A stretch of 64,000 nucleotides of DNA from Cardinalis cardinalis (Eukaryota; Chordata; Aves; Passeriformes; Cardinalidae), in the NCBI GenBank assembly GCA_014549065.1, contig JACDOX010000018.1, positions 4,622,172 through 4,686,171 of the forward strand. Reading direction: 5' to 3'. The notes beneath the pieces were generated by a model, which worked only from the letters and a program-made list of their open reading frames with translations, did not search any database and was not told the DNA's origin. Numbering within the stretch: the first letter of the stretch is position 1; each line of letters starts with the position of its first letter. Positions 1 to 14,379 of the stretch are shown piece by piece. Both the position numbers and the translations under genes were made by a program.

Positions 1-3000
1 ACCCGCCTTAGGACAGAACCAAGCAAACACACTATTGCCAGAAAACAATGACTGCTGAAACACATGGCCATGACTGATCTGGAATGGTGATGTTTGCTAT
101 ATTTTATGGCTGCAGCAAGAACACAGTTTTTAGTCTTANAATTCTAGGCAAGTAAACAATGCTTGCTGCACAATCGTCTGTGTACTCCACAAAGTTTAAA
201 ACTAAGACAGATGACATGCACAAAGAAGCCACTACATGTCATTTGCAAGCATTTTCCACATTTCTTGTAAACAAAAATAAAATAAGGTGTAAATGATCAA
301 TCATAAGAGATCCAGGATTCAGGAATATAGGACAAATCACTTAGGCAGCAGAGAAAATCCAATCAGAAAATCTTATCAATAACAAATGCATCAGACTCAG
401 TGACAAAAATAATTCCTAACTTAATGCCAGCGGGCTGGAGAAGCACAAAGTTCTAACTGAGCACCATTCCTGTTACAATGTACTAAGAAAAGAACATTTG
501 CAGTGAGAACATATTAGAACAGTCAAAGTGGTTTTGGTCTGGTAAGTAAACAAATTGATACCCACTTACTAAAGGCTCCCTGTTGCCTTAGGATGATCTG
601 CAATTTAATCCTTATTCCAGACAACTGCAAGATGAAGATGGATGTTTGGTGCTTNTGTTGATGAGTCAATAGTCAGTGTTGGGTTTGCTCCCTATGACCC
701 TCCCTCTGCATCCATAATTTCCCCAGAGAGTAAATGAAGCTGACAGGTAGTAACCAAAAAATAAATGACGTAAAACAAACCAAAAAATCTACTACACATA
801 ACAAAAGCCCCAAACAGACTTATTGTCATTACATAGTGTAAAGAGTAACCAAACTGTGCCCCCAAAATCCAATCAAAGGAGCACATCTCATTCTCCTGAA
901 GTCCATAGTACCAAAACTGGTTTAATGCAACAAGATACAGCAGGTAGCAGCTGTGACACTAGTGGGAGGCTCATCTCCAGCCTTCCTTCTCTAAGAACAG
1001 AGCAGCAACATGATAATTCCAAAGTAACCAGAATATTAAGAGACATTTTATTTAGAAAAGGGAAGTACATACTCAGAGAGNGCACAGGAAAAGATCTCCT
1101 AAACAAGACAAATCTACTTACTGAAATTTCANTGCTAACAATTTAAATACACAGATTTATAGAAGCATCTCCTAACACCACCAGAGCATTTGGCAGCTAT
1201 GTATGATGGATGAGGCAGAAACACAGCTCTGCACAAAGTGAGTTTACAGCCAGTCACCTCCAAGCCACTTGCANTAGCAGTTGTGGCTACAGAGCCCTTC
1301 ACCAATCCAGCCAGGCGAGCAGCCTAAGCTTTCTGCTGCTCTCACCCTACTCACAGCTAGGAAGGGCTACACTCACAGAAGACATCAGGANGACTGACCG
1401 AGGTAAAAATCAATCTAACCAGCATCAGCCAGAAATCCTGTAGTAAATCAGAATGCAAAAAGAAACCTGTACAGATGAGCTTATACATAGCTGTGGCACA
1501 AAGCCAATTCAATATTGCTACTCAGCTGAGAATAGAGAGGGGGACACTTCTTAGAGCAGCTTCTTAGGGTCAGAGACTGTCCTTACTTGAATGCATTGCA
1601 AAAGCAGATGGGAAACCCCATCACTATCGCATTAGGAAGAGAAACCTGAGAGCAGGAGGTGATTGCACTATANAACTGGCTGTAACCCACTTGTACATTC
1701 TTCTCCATAATAAGATATACCAGTTATTTGACAATTATATTCATAACTAGTACTTCTCATTTGACGTGAAACATTCTATGCCATATCCTCACTCTCCCAT
1801 GGCCCCGTAGCTCAGCTACAGGGAATTTTCATTCACCTCCTATTGATAAAACAGCAAAATGGATGAGGTTTCTATACTGAGCACCATGCAGTTTAGGAAC
1901 ATGTGGTCTCTCCTGTCAGGGTGCTGTCTTGCAGCAGGATGCACCTGGACCTTTGCTGAGGCAAAAGGCTGTCAGAAGCAGTCAAGTGGGTAAAGCCACC
2001 CACAGCTCAGTCATTAAAGGAAACATGTATGAAAACAAAAGGGGCCCTAGGAAGACACACAAATTTCACAGCTAGTTTCATTAGCAAAATACTGAATATT
2101 TGTTAGTTCAAAAGATGAATTAGAAGAANGGAAAGCTCCCTGACTTTACGAAGGTACAGGCACACTGCTGTATACATCATGAAGTCCCAAATCAAAAGGT
2201 TTTGAATACTGAAATGAAACATTAAAGTACACATTTGACAAAAGTCTTTTGTTCTTTTCCTGAAAATATTTGAAGTGTTCACAGAAAACTATTTGGAAGA
2301 ATTTTCTGTTTTCCAATGAACATTTTATCTTTTACACACTAAAAATTTACTGTACTTGTTATGTGATTTCTACATCGCATCTCACTTGATAATACAACAT
2401 TAGGAAAGATCAGACAGCTCAGTCAGCTCCCCAAGATCACAAAGAAACGAAAACCCCAAATGCTTTTCAGGCAGAAGNAACTGCCTGATTTATAGGCTCA
2501 GGAAGGATGCCCTCCTAAGCTGTCTGCCATTAGGTGTTATACAGAAGACCAGGGCATCCCTCANAATTCTCCCTGGATACTTGATTTCAACCATTCCTGA
2601 AACATCGGAGTTGCAGCTGAAAACGAAAGTAGAACAGAAAGAGAGATACCTGGAATTTTTCAATGGACAAGCCTAGATTAAGTCTTACTTATAGGCTGTT
2701 CACATAAGCAAAAATTCAGTATAGCTCTGTTGTTTATTTGGAAGCAAGGAATGGCTGCTGGAACCCAGGAAGAGATACAGAAGAATCAGTACATAAACTC
2801 TGTGTCACTCCTACCCAAGGGGTTACTGCTGAAGAGCTTATGGAGAACCTGGAATAAAAGCAAATATTTTTCTGACTGCTCAAGAACACTTTACCTCTTT
2901 TAGAAGAGAACCTGTNGGCCAAATAAATGCAGCATTGCCTTTTATTGCAAGACTGCAACAAAACAGAAAAAGCTATAAATGGATACAAATACTTCAAAAT

Positions 3001-3302
3001 TTGAGAAGGGCNTTACTTTCAAAGTTTTGGGTTGTGGTAGCTATTGCAAGGGCAAGTTTACAACATTGCTCAAAAACTCTGATGAAGGATTATCTCAAAA
3101 ACTAATACCTAATAACCTGTATGCATGACTTGCATNCTCACTTTTAATAGAGAGCATTTATGCCAGCAGCTTGCCTATACAATGCTGATCATGCAGGTTG
3201 TACACAAAGAACACCTTACTAAAAGCGAAGNATTAAATCCAGGGAATATTTTGTCCCTTCTGAAACAAATCACTATTGATAATGAAAAATATTNGATTTC
3301 AG

Positions 3303-3542
3303 ACATAGTCATANAATCATTTAGGTTGGAAAACACCTAAGATCACAGAGTCCAACTGTTAACCCGGCGCTGCCAAGTCCACCACTAAACCATGTTCCTA
3401 CGTGCCTCACCTACACAACTTTTAAACACCCCCAGGGGTGGTTACTCATCCACCTTCCTGGGTAATTCCAATCCTTGACCTCCCCTTCAGTGAAAAAAAT
3501 AATCCTAATATCCAATCTAAACCTCCTTTGATGCAAATGGAT
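3303..3542 (-). repeat. CR1 LINE 3' end fragment
   Basis: The plus strand shows the reverse complement of a CR1 3' tail. It starts with a degraded copy of the ATTCTATG-type octamer, then the 'ttaggttggaaaacacct' stretch, 'ccaccactaaaccatgt' and 'cctaatatccaatctaaacc', all hallmark CR1 3'UTR segments. The element is 5'-truncated, as is usual for CR1, and lies in the same orientation as SLC9A7. It carries no intact coding sequence. Confidence 0.88.
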
Positions 3543-4189
3543 TGGTCAACACCAATCTAACAATGCACCATTTAAAATGTCATCTTTACTTTTGGTTTTG
3601 TTTGAGTACAGAAGTCACTGAAGCGAGAACACGAATTCAGAAAGACACACACAGCCACGAGTGCCTTTATCTGGTAGGAGCTGTGGTCTGTGTGATTTCC
3701 AGCCCAGTTCTCTGCTGAAGCTGCCCTGAGGTTTCAGGCAGAGCAGCTGGCAGCTGACTGCAGGAACCAGAGGCATTCACACTTCACATCACACAGTTTG
3801 ATCAGTGAATTCAACTTGATCTGAGAATCAGCGGAGTGGATCAATCCCTGAGCTCAAACCTGTTTAGATACAGTTTCTTTCACACACTTCTGGTAAAGAG
3901 CCAGGTGCTGAAAGCTGAGGGTCCTTCCCTTCCAACCTTCAAACTGAGGGAGACTTGGTAGAGATTTTACTGCTGTTTGCAGCTACTCTCTGGGGATACA
4001 GAGAAGAGAGGGACAGAATCTTCTGGAAAGTGCACAGTGATTAAGAATAAAGGCAACAAACTTGTTACAATGCAGGTGAAAAAAAATTAGGCAAGGCTTG
4101 TTTTTTAAAACAATGACGTGGCTAAGCACCAGAACAGGCTGTCACAAAGGCTGCATGATCTTCCTTGCATACAGCCATATCTCACTTGA

Positions 4190-4277
4190 GTATGGCCATG
4201 AGCAACCCAAGCTGTGGGGGCCTGCTGTGAGCAAAGGGCTGGACAAAACTACTTCCTAAGGTCTTTTCCATGAACAT
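4190..4277 (+). repeat. possible diverged CR1 3'UTR fragment
   Basis: A short segment has the wording of a CR1 3'UTR in sense orientation: 'gggctggacaaaactac' followed by 'cctaaggtcttttcca', which resembles the usual GG-TTGGA-CTAGATGATC-TTAAGGTCCCTTCCA pattern. The match is short and diverged, so this is tentative. Confidence 0.4.
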
Positions 4278-5519
4278 TTGGACCCCTCAGACAGACCCCT
4301 CATACTGCAAAAACTTCTTTTAAATCACCTTAATTGCTTTCTGGATCAGGTCTTGGGGCTATCTGTTGGCTATCTGTTAGAGCTGGGTTTTTTATTTTGC
4401 TTAAATGACAGGCTGCTCTCCTAACTCAGTAAATCATAGCAAAAGAAATAGCAATGAGTCCCATCATAAAAGCCAAAGAGATCCAGCAGGCTAGGAGGGG
4501 GCTGCTTTTACTGCTCAGACCACCCTCACTTGCCACCTGCCTTGGGCCTCAACTGACCCTATCAAAAGCAGTCAAAAGGGATGATGGGGATGATCAGGAC
4601 ATATTCAGATATTCAGCTAATTCCGCCTAAGTACAAGAAAGCAGGTACTGTGATGCATCACATAAAGCACTTGTTACTGGTACTTCTCTTGGGTTTTTTG
4701 TTTTTTTTAATGCAATAGTAGTATCCTTTGGCAGTGACACTACAGCAAACCACCGACAGGTTGGACAACACTGTCAGTGGTGTCAGTCTTGGCTTGGCAG
4801 AGTTTGTCATCCCGTAGTGCAGCCCACCCAGAGGCAGAATAGCACATTTTATGTACCTGGACACCAGCTTCTTCGGTGATAGAGAGTCAAATACTGTTCG
4901 CTTTTGAAAACACACACAAAGAACGTGGGGGGGGTGAAAGGATTTCTTATGTTTAGAAGTCTAGATTTTTCTTCACTACTTCCAAACTAAACTTTCTACC
5001 AGCTTGAGGGCAAAGAAACAAAGCTGAAAAATACTTGGCAAGAAGGATGAAAGAAAGTCCTGTATGTATTTTCAAGGTGAAAGACTAATAACAATACACA
5101 GTATTTATCACATAGATAATTTTTCTTCTGGATGCTTACATGCATCAAAATACCACACTTGGAAAGTTTTACTTTAAATAACCTAAACACCAACAAATAA
5201 AGTACTTTTCCTATTACAGTGTCATCCTTTGAACATCACAGTCCACACCTTCAAATTTCACAGTGATTTGTGACAAAGTTTCAACACTTTTACAAAACAA
5301 TTAAATCATTTTTTGATATAGAACTGAGCCAGTAACACTGTATATTAAAAAAAAATCAGATCAGATGTTACATACCATCTCCAGAAACACTAGTAACTCA
5401 CTCTCTATACCTATATTTGCTTGCCATTGACTGTACTACCCTGCAGAGTAGGGCAGAGGAGCACCACCACACAACCCCTTGAAGAAGGGTTAAGCCAGTG
5501 TCTGCAGAACCCCAGGCCT

Positions 5520-6077
5520 CTGACAGCACCTGCATTTTCCGTACGCTCAGCACTGGTGAGGCCACACTTTGAGTCCTGTGTCAAGTTCTGGGCACCTCAC
5601 TTCAAGAAGAACATTGAGGGGCTGGAACAAGTCCAGAGAAGGGCAATGGAGCTGGTGAAGGGTCTGGAGCACAAATCCTGCGAGGAGCAGCTGAGGGAGC
5701 TGAGATTGCTAACCTGGAAAAAAGGNGGCTCAGGGTGACCATATCACTCTAGAACCCCCTGAAAGGAGGCTGTAGCCAGGCAGTGGTCAGCCTCTTCTCC
5801 CAGGCAACCAGCNACAGGACAAGAGGAAACAGCCTAAATCTGTGCCAGGGAAGGTTGAAGCTGGACATTGGAAGGAATTTCTTCACAGAAAGGATGATTA
5901 GACATTGGAACAGGCTGCCTAGGGAGGTGGTGGAGTCACCATCCCTGGAGGTGTTTAAGAAACAACTGCATGCACCACCCAGTGCCACGACCCATTGACA
6001 GGGTGGTGTTAGGTCCCAAATTGGATTTGATCTCAGAGGTCTTTCCCTACCTAATTGTGATACTGTGATTCTATCTT
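5520..6077 (+). repeat. CR1 LINE fragment with remnant of ORF2 C-terminus
   Basis: Sense-strand translation gives the typical end of the CR1 ORF2 reverse-transcriptase protein: LVRPHFESCVKFWAPHFKK, then VQRRAMELVKGLEHK, then in another frame NFFTERMIRHWNRLPREVV and SPSLEVFKKQL. Frameshifts and stops between these blocks show it is dead. The 3'UTR follows and ends in the CR1 octamer tail 'gtgatactgtgattctat' near 6,077. It is truncated at its 5' side within ORF2 and inserted opposite to SLC9A7. The start coordinate is approximate. Confidence 0.93.
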
Positions 6078-9000
6078 GCGCTCAGCATGGCTAATCATCA
6101 ACTACTCTCAGTGGTGCAATGTTGCCTGTGTGGCATTCACCAGCTTGTCACGTTGCTGCAGAAGATACAGACTTTGAAAAATGGGAAGCAGTTCATGTTC
6201 AGCAGTGTGAGCACATAATAAATCCTCACTATGTTTCAGTTTAAAAAAAATTTAAACCAGCCTTTTTCAACAGGAAAGGAAGGCAGGGCATGCCAATTCT
6301 CGAAGTCTGGGAGAAATTTTGAGGATATCCAAACCCCAAAATTCTGAATAACAAGTTCTAGGTCATGCTTTGTCATTGCCTTGGGGCTATTTTAGATAAG
6401 GAAGTTAAAAGACAATAAACAAGTGGGTAGTTCTTCCTCCTTGTAGGCAGACATAGCACTATGCTATCAAGGGCATCTTTGTAATAAGCATTTTATTCAC
6501 TTTCATAATAAGCCAAACTAAGCATAGTTTTGAATTTAAATAAACAGATCACACAAAGAAGTTATTGGCACACTGTGCAGAACCAAATATCAAATTAACT
6601 TGCTGGCTTTATGCTGCCAGACATACGTGCACTGTGCACTTGTGCCTTCTCACAAGCCCTTGGTTCCAAAAANCTCACAGGAGTGTAGGGATCTAGTTCT
6701 TTTTCATTTTGTGTCATGTTGTGTGATTTACATACTTACATGTATAGCAANATGGTAAAAAAAATATGAACTACAGGGGCAGGCAGGTATGCTTTATTCT
6801 TGGTAATGCACATTCTTACTGACAGTGGGGTTAAAGAACAGGTTCAAAGTAGAAGAAGACTGATTTAAAACACAACTATCAAGAGATTTAAACAGAGGAT
6901 TGCTTTGGAATTTCAAAAGTTAATTTCTGAACAACTATTAAGTTTCACATACAGCTTTACATTTACATAGGAGATCTATAACCCCAGAAAAATTAGTTTG
7001 TTTCAAATAATTTGGAGAGATGAGTAGACCTTATTAGCTAGAGAGCAGTCATAGAAAGATGACAATAAATATGTGGCAAAATGACAGCCAGTAATAAAAA
7101 TTGCTGTTTTTATTCTCCCCTAGAATCTAAAATCCAGAAAAGACAAAAAAAAAGTTTAGAAGCATTAAAAAACACCTAAACCCACAAAACACACACATCC
7201 CAGCCCGACAGCATCTGTCAAACAGCCTGAACTGACAGGCAGCCCTGGAAGGAGCTGCTGTCCTGTGGTAATCACATGTGGCCTCTGGTCTAAACATGGG
7301 ACTATGAGTCAAGGCTCCTGAGCCAACCCCAGCCTTAGTAATGACTCAGTGAAAGACCTTGGACAAGCTATAGAAGACAATTTAAAGAGAATCTCAACTT
7401 AGAAATAAAATACCACAGTTATAAAGGGCACAGACAATTGTCAGAGAATACAGTCTGCAACTGATTTCAACTCAGGTGTTTTCAAGTTTAGTTACTGCAT
7501 CATCATTGTTTCACGCAGCACAGATTAAAGCATTTAAAGCATTTGCTGTTAAATAATTTATAAATAACATCTTAAAAGCTCCTTTATATTTTTCAAAATT
7601 TAAGTTTCCCTCCTTATGTATAAAACCCAAATAGTGAAAGCCATACATGTACCAATACCACATATATTCCTAGAGGTGTGAGCAGCAACTGGCCATCACA
7701 AAGACACCAAACCCTGCCTCTCCAAACCCTGCCAGTCCTTTTCCTTCCTTCACACAGGAGTGACTCCCTAACAGGATTTCAGCTGCAACTGGTCCCAGTC
7801 CCCTGCAGCAGCAGCAGAGCTGAAACATTTCTTTCAAGGCAGACTTCTAAGCCAGATGAGTAAAACCCCAAACACCAAGATTCTTTCCCCCAGACACATC
7901 AGTGACCATGCTGGCAGGCACCAAGAAGAACAGCAGGACCAGCAGCAGATTTTATGGTGTACAACAGAAAGCTTTCTATTTAATCCTTGAGCTCTGTTAC
8001 TGCTTTTTCTCCCATTTGCACGTTAGAACACTCAGCATATCTCAAACAGGTCACAAGTTCATCAGTCTGAAAAATAATAATGTCAAGTCTTTTGTTACAA
8101 AAAGATTTACAGTAATAGCACCCGGCTCAGGCACTAGCAAGAAATGAGTTTCCAGTTAAAAAAAAAAGTCCAGAAAATAATTATACCCCCTCCTAAAGCT
8201 TCAGCAGAAGGAGTTATTAATCTGTCATTGCAAGGAGTCAGGCTTCAATCTGTAACCCAATTGAAACTCATTAAGCAGCAACAATCTCTTTCCTGACACT
8301 GTCATTTAATTTTGAAGACTTGACTTAAGGCAAGGAGGAAGGGGGAAGGGGCAGGAACTGCATCCCTCTTGGTACAGTGTTGGGTTCAGAGATCCCACAA
8401 TAGCTACAAGGAGTGTAGCTAGGTCTATTTTCTTACTAGGAACATTTTGCCATCCCCTCCTCAGGCCTTTGCTCATTTGTAGAGAGTAACAGATATGTGT
8501 GGAGGCTTTCATCCTAAAAACCATTTCTGGGAACTTCTGATTAGGATAGGGGCCAAAACAAAATCTTAGGAAAAGGACAAGAAGAAATTTGAGCAAGGTG
8601 AATGAAATGAAACCTGTACCAGAAAAGTTCTCCTTGAGACAATTAAAAACATTCCAGTACTTCTCTTCCCAAAGATCTTTTTGCACAAGCCCTTTCCAGT
8701 TACTAACAACATAACCTTCTATATGTAGAGGGGACAAAGGTTTCAAGTTGACTGAATTTTCAAGAAAACAATTTTTTGCTGAGGCAAGCCCCACGTTCTG
8801 TAGCTGTGAGCAGAAAAGCAACCAGCACTCGTAGATAAAATGGTTTGTGGCTTACAGAGAAATGTACTGACCCAGAAGACAGAAATAGCAGCAAGATGAC
8901 AACTCCAGCTTTCTGTGATCGTTATGTCTGACCATAGAAGCCTTGTAATTACAGCATTCGAACACACACAGTCCAACAGAAGATCTACCCCATCTCATAA

Positions 9001-12000
9001 AAGCAACCTGCCCCTTTCAGATATGTCCCAAAGCAGAGCCAAGAAGCCACATGTTTCCTATTTCTCCTTCTGGGTGACAGCTCTGAGCACAGGCACTGCA
9101 TTGACCACGGCCTTCTCACAACCACACCACAACTGTCAATCCCACTGTACAGCTGTTCTAACGTCCATCCCACTATAGCTGCTTTGAACCAAAAAAAAGC
9201 TGGCAAATGCTCTTCTAGGACCTTACAGACAACAGTCCAGAGAAGCAAAAGAATCTACTATAACTTGTTTTCATATGTAGTTTGAAATTGAAGATTTTAA
9301 TACTAACTGCAGAAGCCAGCAAATTACTTCTGCCACAGCCTGCAGTGCATGAACAGTTTCACAGCACTTCTGCCTTCCTGACTGATTCCCATGAGCTGGA
9401 GAAGAAGAAAGAATGCACTTTGAGCTGTAACCAAAAAAAACCATCCAAAAGCTCAGCCTGCTTACAAAAAGCACATTGTCCAGAGGTCCCACAGCTGCAA
9501 TTCCCAACCTCCTACACAGTTCATTACCACCCTTCTTTCCTCCTAAATTGGCACAAGCTTTACCTTTTTCCAGCTGAGCTCACCCTGTAGTTCCTAATCA
9601 CTGACTTCTTGCTCTGCTCCCACTACACACTGATGNCTCCTTGCCTGCTCCCAACAGACCTCAGGTGCCACTGCAGCCTGGCATTTCTGCCATCCCTTAC
9701 ATCTTTTTTAGCCCCAGTGGTACCAACAAGGTGCCTGAGCAATCACATCCATTTCATCTCCTCTCTGCATGACGCCTCAACTCTAACCCCAGCATGTCTC
9801 ATTGGTGGCACAGAAGTGGATGGGAACCTATCATTTCATCTTTCCTCCTAAGCAAAACGTGCCAGATGAGGGCTAATAAAATCAGATTTACCAGAGATGA
9901 AGAGCAGCCAATTGCTGCTACATGGAATAATCTGACCCACTGACATCCAGGGCAGCTACTGACACCACAGGGTTTTGGTGCAAGACCTCATGGCAGGACA
10001 GAAAAAGGTAAGGAGTAAAACTCCCTTCCAAAGGCTGATCCCACCTACATAAGCAGAACCATCATGTACCCCATGAGCTTCCTCTCAAACAACTCATTTT
10101 AAGTGTGTAAACCATATTTTTTATTTATGCTGTCTTTTGGCCATTCATTCCTCTCCCCTGCATATTTTCTTGAACAACCTCAAGAGCAAACATAAGAAAT
10201 TCTCAGAAATTCTGCTGTTAAGACAGCAGGTTTTCCCACACAGTTTCAACACAACAGCTTTCATCCCTACACTAAAATTGTGGGTTTGGACATTTGCAAA
10301 ACAATCACTATAAAGCAATTCTTGCATCCCAAGGTAGAGGAGTACCCTGTCAGGAAGATACCAAGCCAGAAGAAGGATCTTCATTTCACTTTTTTCACAT
10401 CACGGCACTTTCAGGGCTGTTCCAGACAAGCGTCACCAGCATACCCTCCAAAATTCCTTAATTATTTTCTCATTACTTGATTTATATGAATTCAAAAATA
10501 TCCATTTTCATCAATAAAACTATGTCTAAACAGTTCAGTTGAAAAATTGCTTAAGTCAACTTGCTCTTTATATAATTATCTTCACATGATACTTATAAAA
10601 CCCCATGAATTTAGTAAAACCCCGGGAATTTATACATTTGCCACCAGTAGTATTAACAACTCCCCCTTGACATAAAACTAGAGGATGGGATGGACACACA
10701 GCCATGCTCACAACAAAGGACAGAGAGCAGCAGGCCACGAAACCAAGCACTGCTGCTCACCATGCACATCCTTTACCCTTTTTGCATACAGGAGTTTAAG
10801 GAGCCTGCCACATCACTGCTCAGATGAAACCTTCGCAGCCTTTTCTTTCCACTTTTCCATTTAGATTTTTCAAGTTGAATACAGTATCAGCTAATTCTGG
10901 CTTCTATTCAATTTCACTTCTCCAAAAAGAAAGCTGCAGGACAAAATAATGCAAGTGCCAGTGACAGTAACATGTAATATTTTATAAGGCATTTTGTCCA
11001 CCTTGCAACGGTCATCCCAAACCACAGGAAAAACATCTCATTTAATAGCAATGTGCCTGCTAGGGCCCTGGTATCAGATAAGTAGTTGAAACTAGCAGAA
11101 AAAAACCCCAAAAAACCCCAAAGAACAACGGTATGTATAGATGGAAGGTTACTCCACCCTGCCCTAAGTGCTGAGACAATCTATATCCATCAACACTGCT
11201 CATGGAAAGAGCTGTCGCGTGGAGCATGNAACTAGATTTTTGTTTTTAAAAATTATGTGCTAGTACTGCTGCTTTTTGGACAGNATGGTTAAGAGACAGA
11301 TGACTAATTAGATACTTGGAGAAACTCCTCTTGAAATTTTAAAAGTACTTATTCCAAGATTTTCAACCATGTGAATTTGCAGGTTAAATGGCAGGGTCTG
11401 GCACTCATTAATATTCTCACAGCACAAAAGCTTGACCAGTAACTAACACATAAAGACCTCAGATTTACTCCAGTGGAGGTAAAGTATTGGGGCAGCTNAT
11501 TGCAGCTCCTATTTTGCCTGCACCAAGCCCTGGTGTGGTACCAGCCCTCTGCATGCCTGACTTTTAGGGAAGCCACCAGAAGTGGTGAATGGCATGTGTC
11601 CAGAGCCAGCAGGAAACACAGCTCTCATCTCTTCCTCTTCCAAGCATTAAAACAAAGAAAAACCAGCCTAGGATTTCCCGTATCTCCCACTGCTGCTTAA
11701 AGCACCAAGTCNGAAGATAAATAACTTTTCTTTTCAACCCACTGCTTGAGGCTTCCAGTCCAACATAGCATTTTCAGTACAACATGATACTTTTTACACC
11801 TCAGAAGAAGCATTTTAATGTCTCAAAGTATTAGAGTTGAGTTCATATACACCTCAGAGGCAGAAATGGAATGTCTTTTGTGCAATTCATGTTAAAAAAG
11901 CTACAGATGTGCTTTAAATGAAGTTCATTTTTTTCAGACACAAAGTCCCTGGTGCACTTGAAGAGAGTTCTGATTTAATGATTTGCCTTTTAAAAGCCAT

Positions 12001-12260
12001 TAGCAGTTTGCAGCAGCTCCCACACATTTATCTTCCATGCTGTTCATCACGATGGGTAGGGAAAAAAGAAAAGTACACAGCTGCAAACAAAACAAATTAA
12101 AGTGTTGAAGAGTTAGAACTGCCTTAAATCTGACAAACAAATCTAGAAGTTCAAGCTCAGATTCACAGTTTAAAGGCCTACTAGGACTAAACATTTGCAA
12201 CTTGAAACTGTCATAACTACAGAGAAAAAGAAATGACCAAAAATTTACTCAAGCCTCCAG

Positions 12261-12312
12261 AAAAAAAAGAAAAAAAAAAAGGAAAAATTGCCTTTTTTTT
12301 TTTTTTCCTTAG
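12261..12312. repeat. poly-A / poly-T simple repeat pair
   Basis: An A-rich tract with scattered G is followed, after a few bases, by a run of 14 T and CC. The two halves are roughly complementary and could fold back. This is probably low-complexity sequence, with no gene association seen. Confidence 0.7.
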
Positions 12313-12660
12313 ATGTCAGCTGAATGTTACTTGCTAAAACCACTTTTGAGTCCTAAAAAAAGCCACTTCCTGTGTTTAAAGACTGAAATGTTTTGGAAGA
12401 GTTTTAGAAAACTCCCAAATCNCATAATAGAGCTTTTCAATTTCGGCTACACAGCTTCATACGCAAAAGTAATTCAAAATGTGATCACCTATAGCATGGG
12501 TTGTCTTGGTGAAATACACGCATTTATTGACAAATACTTTTAAATTTGTACATTACTTTCTACTGGCTAAGGGTTTGCAGAATGAAGGAAGTCAGATTCT
12601 TCACTTAGACTGTCCAAAAACTGAGAGAGGCAGTAGTTTCAAAGACAGCCTCCAACTTGA

Positions 12661-12728
12661 GCTAGCAAATTTGGAATACGCAATGCAAGGGATGCACAAT
12701 TTGGAGTACACAGTGCAAAGGCAACACT
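12661..12728. repeat. two-copy 30-bp imperfect tandem repeat
   Basis: Two adjacent units of about 30 bp both start with 'aatttgga' and contain 'gcaa' and 'gcaca/gcaac' blocks: 'aatttggaatacgcaatgca' and 'aatttggagtacacagtgca'. It is a minor local duplication inside SLC9A7 intron 1, with no function inferred. Confidence 0.6.
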
Positions 12729-14300
12729 TTCCACTCTGACAAGTCCAACTGGTGGGAACTTGCAGGATTTTAGGATTAGCAATCCTAAAAATTGACTCCT
12801 GTGTATACAAAGATGAAAACTTNGGATTTCCAATCCAAAGTTTGGAATGAAAGTTTATTCAGACTATATTTCTCTAAGATTCTCCGTGGCTCTTTACTGG
12901 AGACACACACAAAAATTTGTCTTTATGGAGCAGGGTCAGCTTCTTTTTCCTAGCACATTATCAGACTTTCTAGCACATCTGCTGCTATTTCACTGACAGA
13001 TGTGGGTTGCCCCTCTCATTCATCTCCTCTGTTCCCTGTCCAAAGTCTAGGACCCAGTGAACCATTCAGCAACAAGTGGACAACAAGAACATGCAGGCTG
13101 CAGCACCACCTGGACACTCCTAATACTTACTTATCCTCCTAAGAAGGGAGCTTGAGCCTTGCCACCGTCCCCACTGACCAGGAGCAAACCCAAGGTCCTG
13201 ATGTGCTATACAAAGTATTCATTCTGCAAAGCCCTTAAAAGTTTCATACAACAGAAGCATGGAGGCATAAAATTGATGACTGCTCTATCCATCACACATT
13301 GTGTTGCAAGCACACCTCTATCTTTAAAGAGTCTGGTGAGAACTCCGGCAAAAGTAAAAGGTGGTTTTTAAAAGAACTGTTCTCAATCTGAGGTTGCAGA
13401 GTATGAGGCTTATTAAATATTAAGGCCAGACAAATTGCAGAGATGTCAACAAGACTCAAGACTTTGCAATCCAATACTGACAGGCTGAGCAGTCACTGTG
13501 GTATCCTCATCTAATATTGCTGGAGATTTTGCAGAAGGCATAATTACATAAAAAGTAATTTGATGGTTTTTTCCAGACAAGGAGTAGAAAATATTTCTGT
13601 CAGAACAGCATTTCACAGTTCCAGTTTCTGAGGAAATATCTCATAAAAGCAAGGCAAATTCTATCAAATAAAATTTGTATAATTCTATCTTGCTAGACTT
13701 AAGCCTTATCCTCACTGATGCCTGTGCTTTAAAATAAATTTACTGTAAAAGATTAACTTGAGACCTCCATAAAAGAATTTTAAGGGGGATTAAAAAAAAA
13801 AGTCAAGACTTCTTAAATAAAAAACAAACCAAAAAAGTGTCAATAGTAAGAAGATCTATTTTAGCTGTTAAAAGAATCACTTACTACACTAGGAAGAAAA
13901 AAAATCCAAATAAAGTTATGAATATTTCCAAAGAGGCTTCCATAACAATTCTGCCATAAATTATTAAAGATTAGAAACAGTTATATTTAGCTGTACGTTT
14001 CACTAGGCTTCCACACCTACCTTGATCAAAACTACAGCCCTGATCCACAGGACACCAGAAGACCCACAGATGCTGGGGCAGGGAGGGCACTGTGACATGG
14101 CTCAGAGAGCAAGGAAAAGGGCTGGGTGATAGCAAACTGTCTGACAACAAAGCAAAGACAAAAACACTTCCCAAGAAGCAAAGTGCAAAGAAGCTGTAAC
14201 CAAAACTGCAAGGAGCTGCATCCCCTGGCTTTTCTTTTCCCTCCATCACTGGTATCATTGCTTCATCTTAACTCCAACACCATGTTTCTGTGCAGAACAC

Positions 14301-14379
14301 AATTTTCTAAAGCAAACTGAAGTGTTCCACTCTGCACAAGCAGCACAATAAACTTAATTTCAGTTTGCTTTAGAAAATT
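14301..14379. repeat. perfect 21-bp inverted repeat with 37-bp spacer
   Basis: Positions 14,301-14,321 are the exact reverse complement of 14,359-14,379, with a 37-base loop between. The arms contain 'ttctaaagcaaactg' and its complement. Transcribed from either strand this would form a 21-bp perfect stem, extended by one wobble and two more pairs toward the loop. It lies in SLC9A7 intron 1 and would be transcribed with that gene. It could be a miRNA-like hairpin, a remnant of a mobile element with terminal inverted repeats, or a chance local inversion-duplication. Confidence 0.85.

Noticed and set aside
5421..5998. Protein-like frames resembling reverse transcriptase
   Set aside because: As a gene: this is a truncated, frameshifted CR1 ORF2 remnant and is annotated as a repeat only.
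8306..8821. 171-codon open frame on the minus strand in SLC9A7 intron 1
   Set aside because: No recognised domain and no splice context. By a rough estimate, a window this size should hold one or two open frames this long by chance in six frames.
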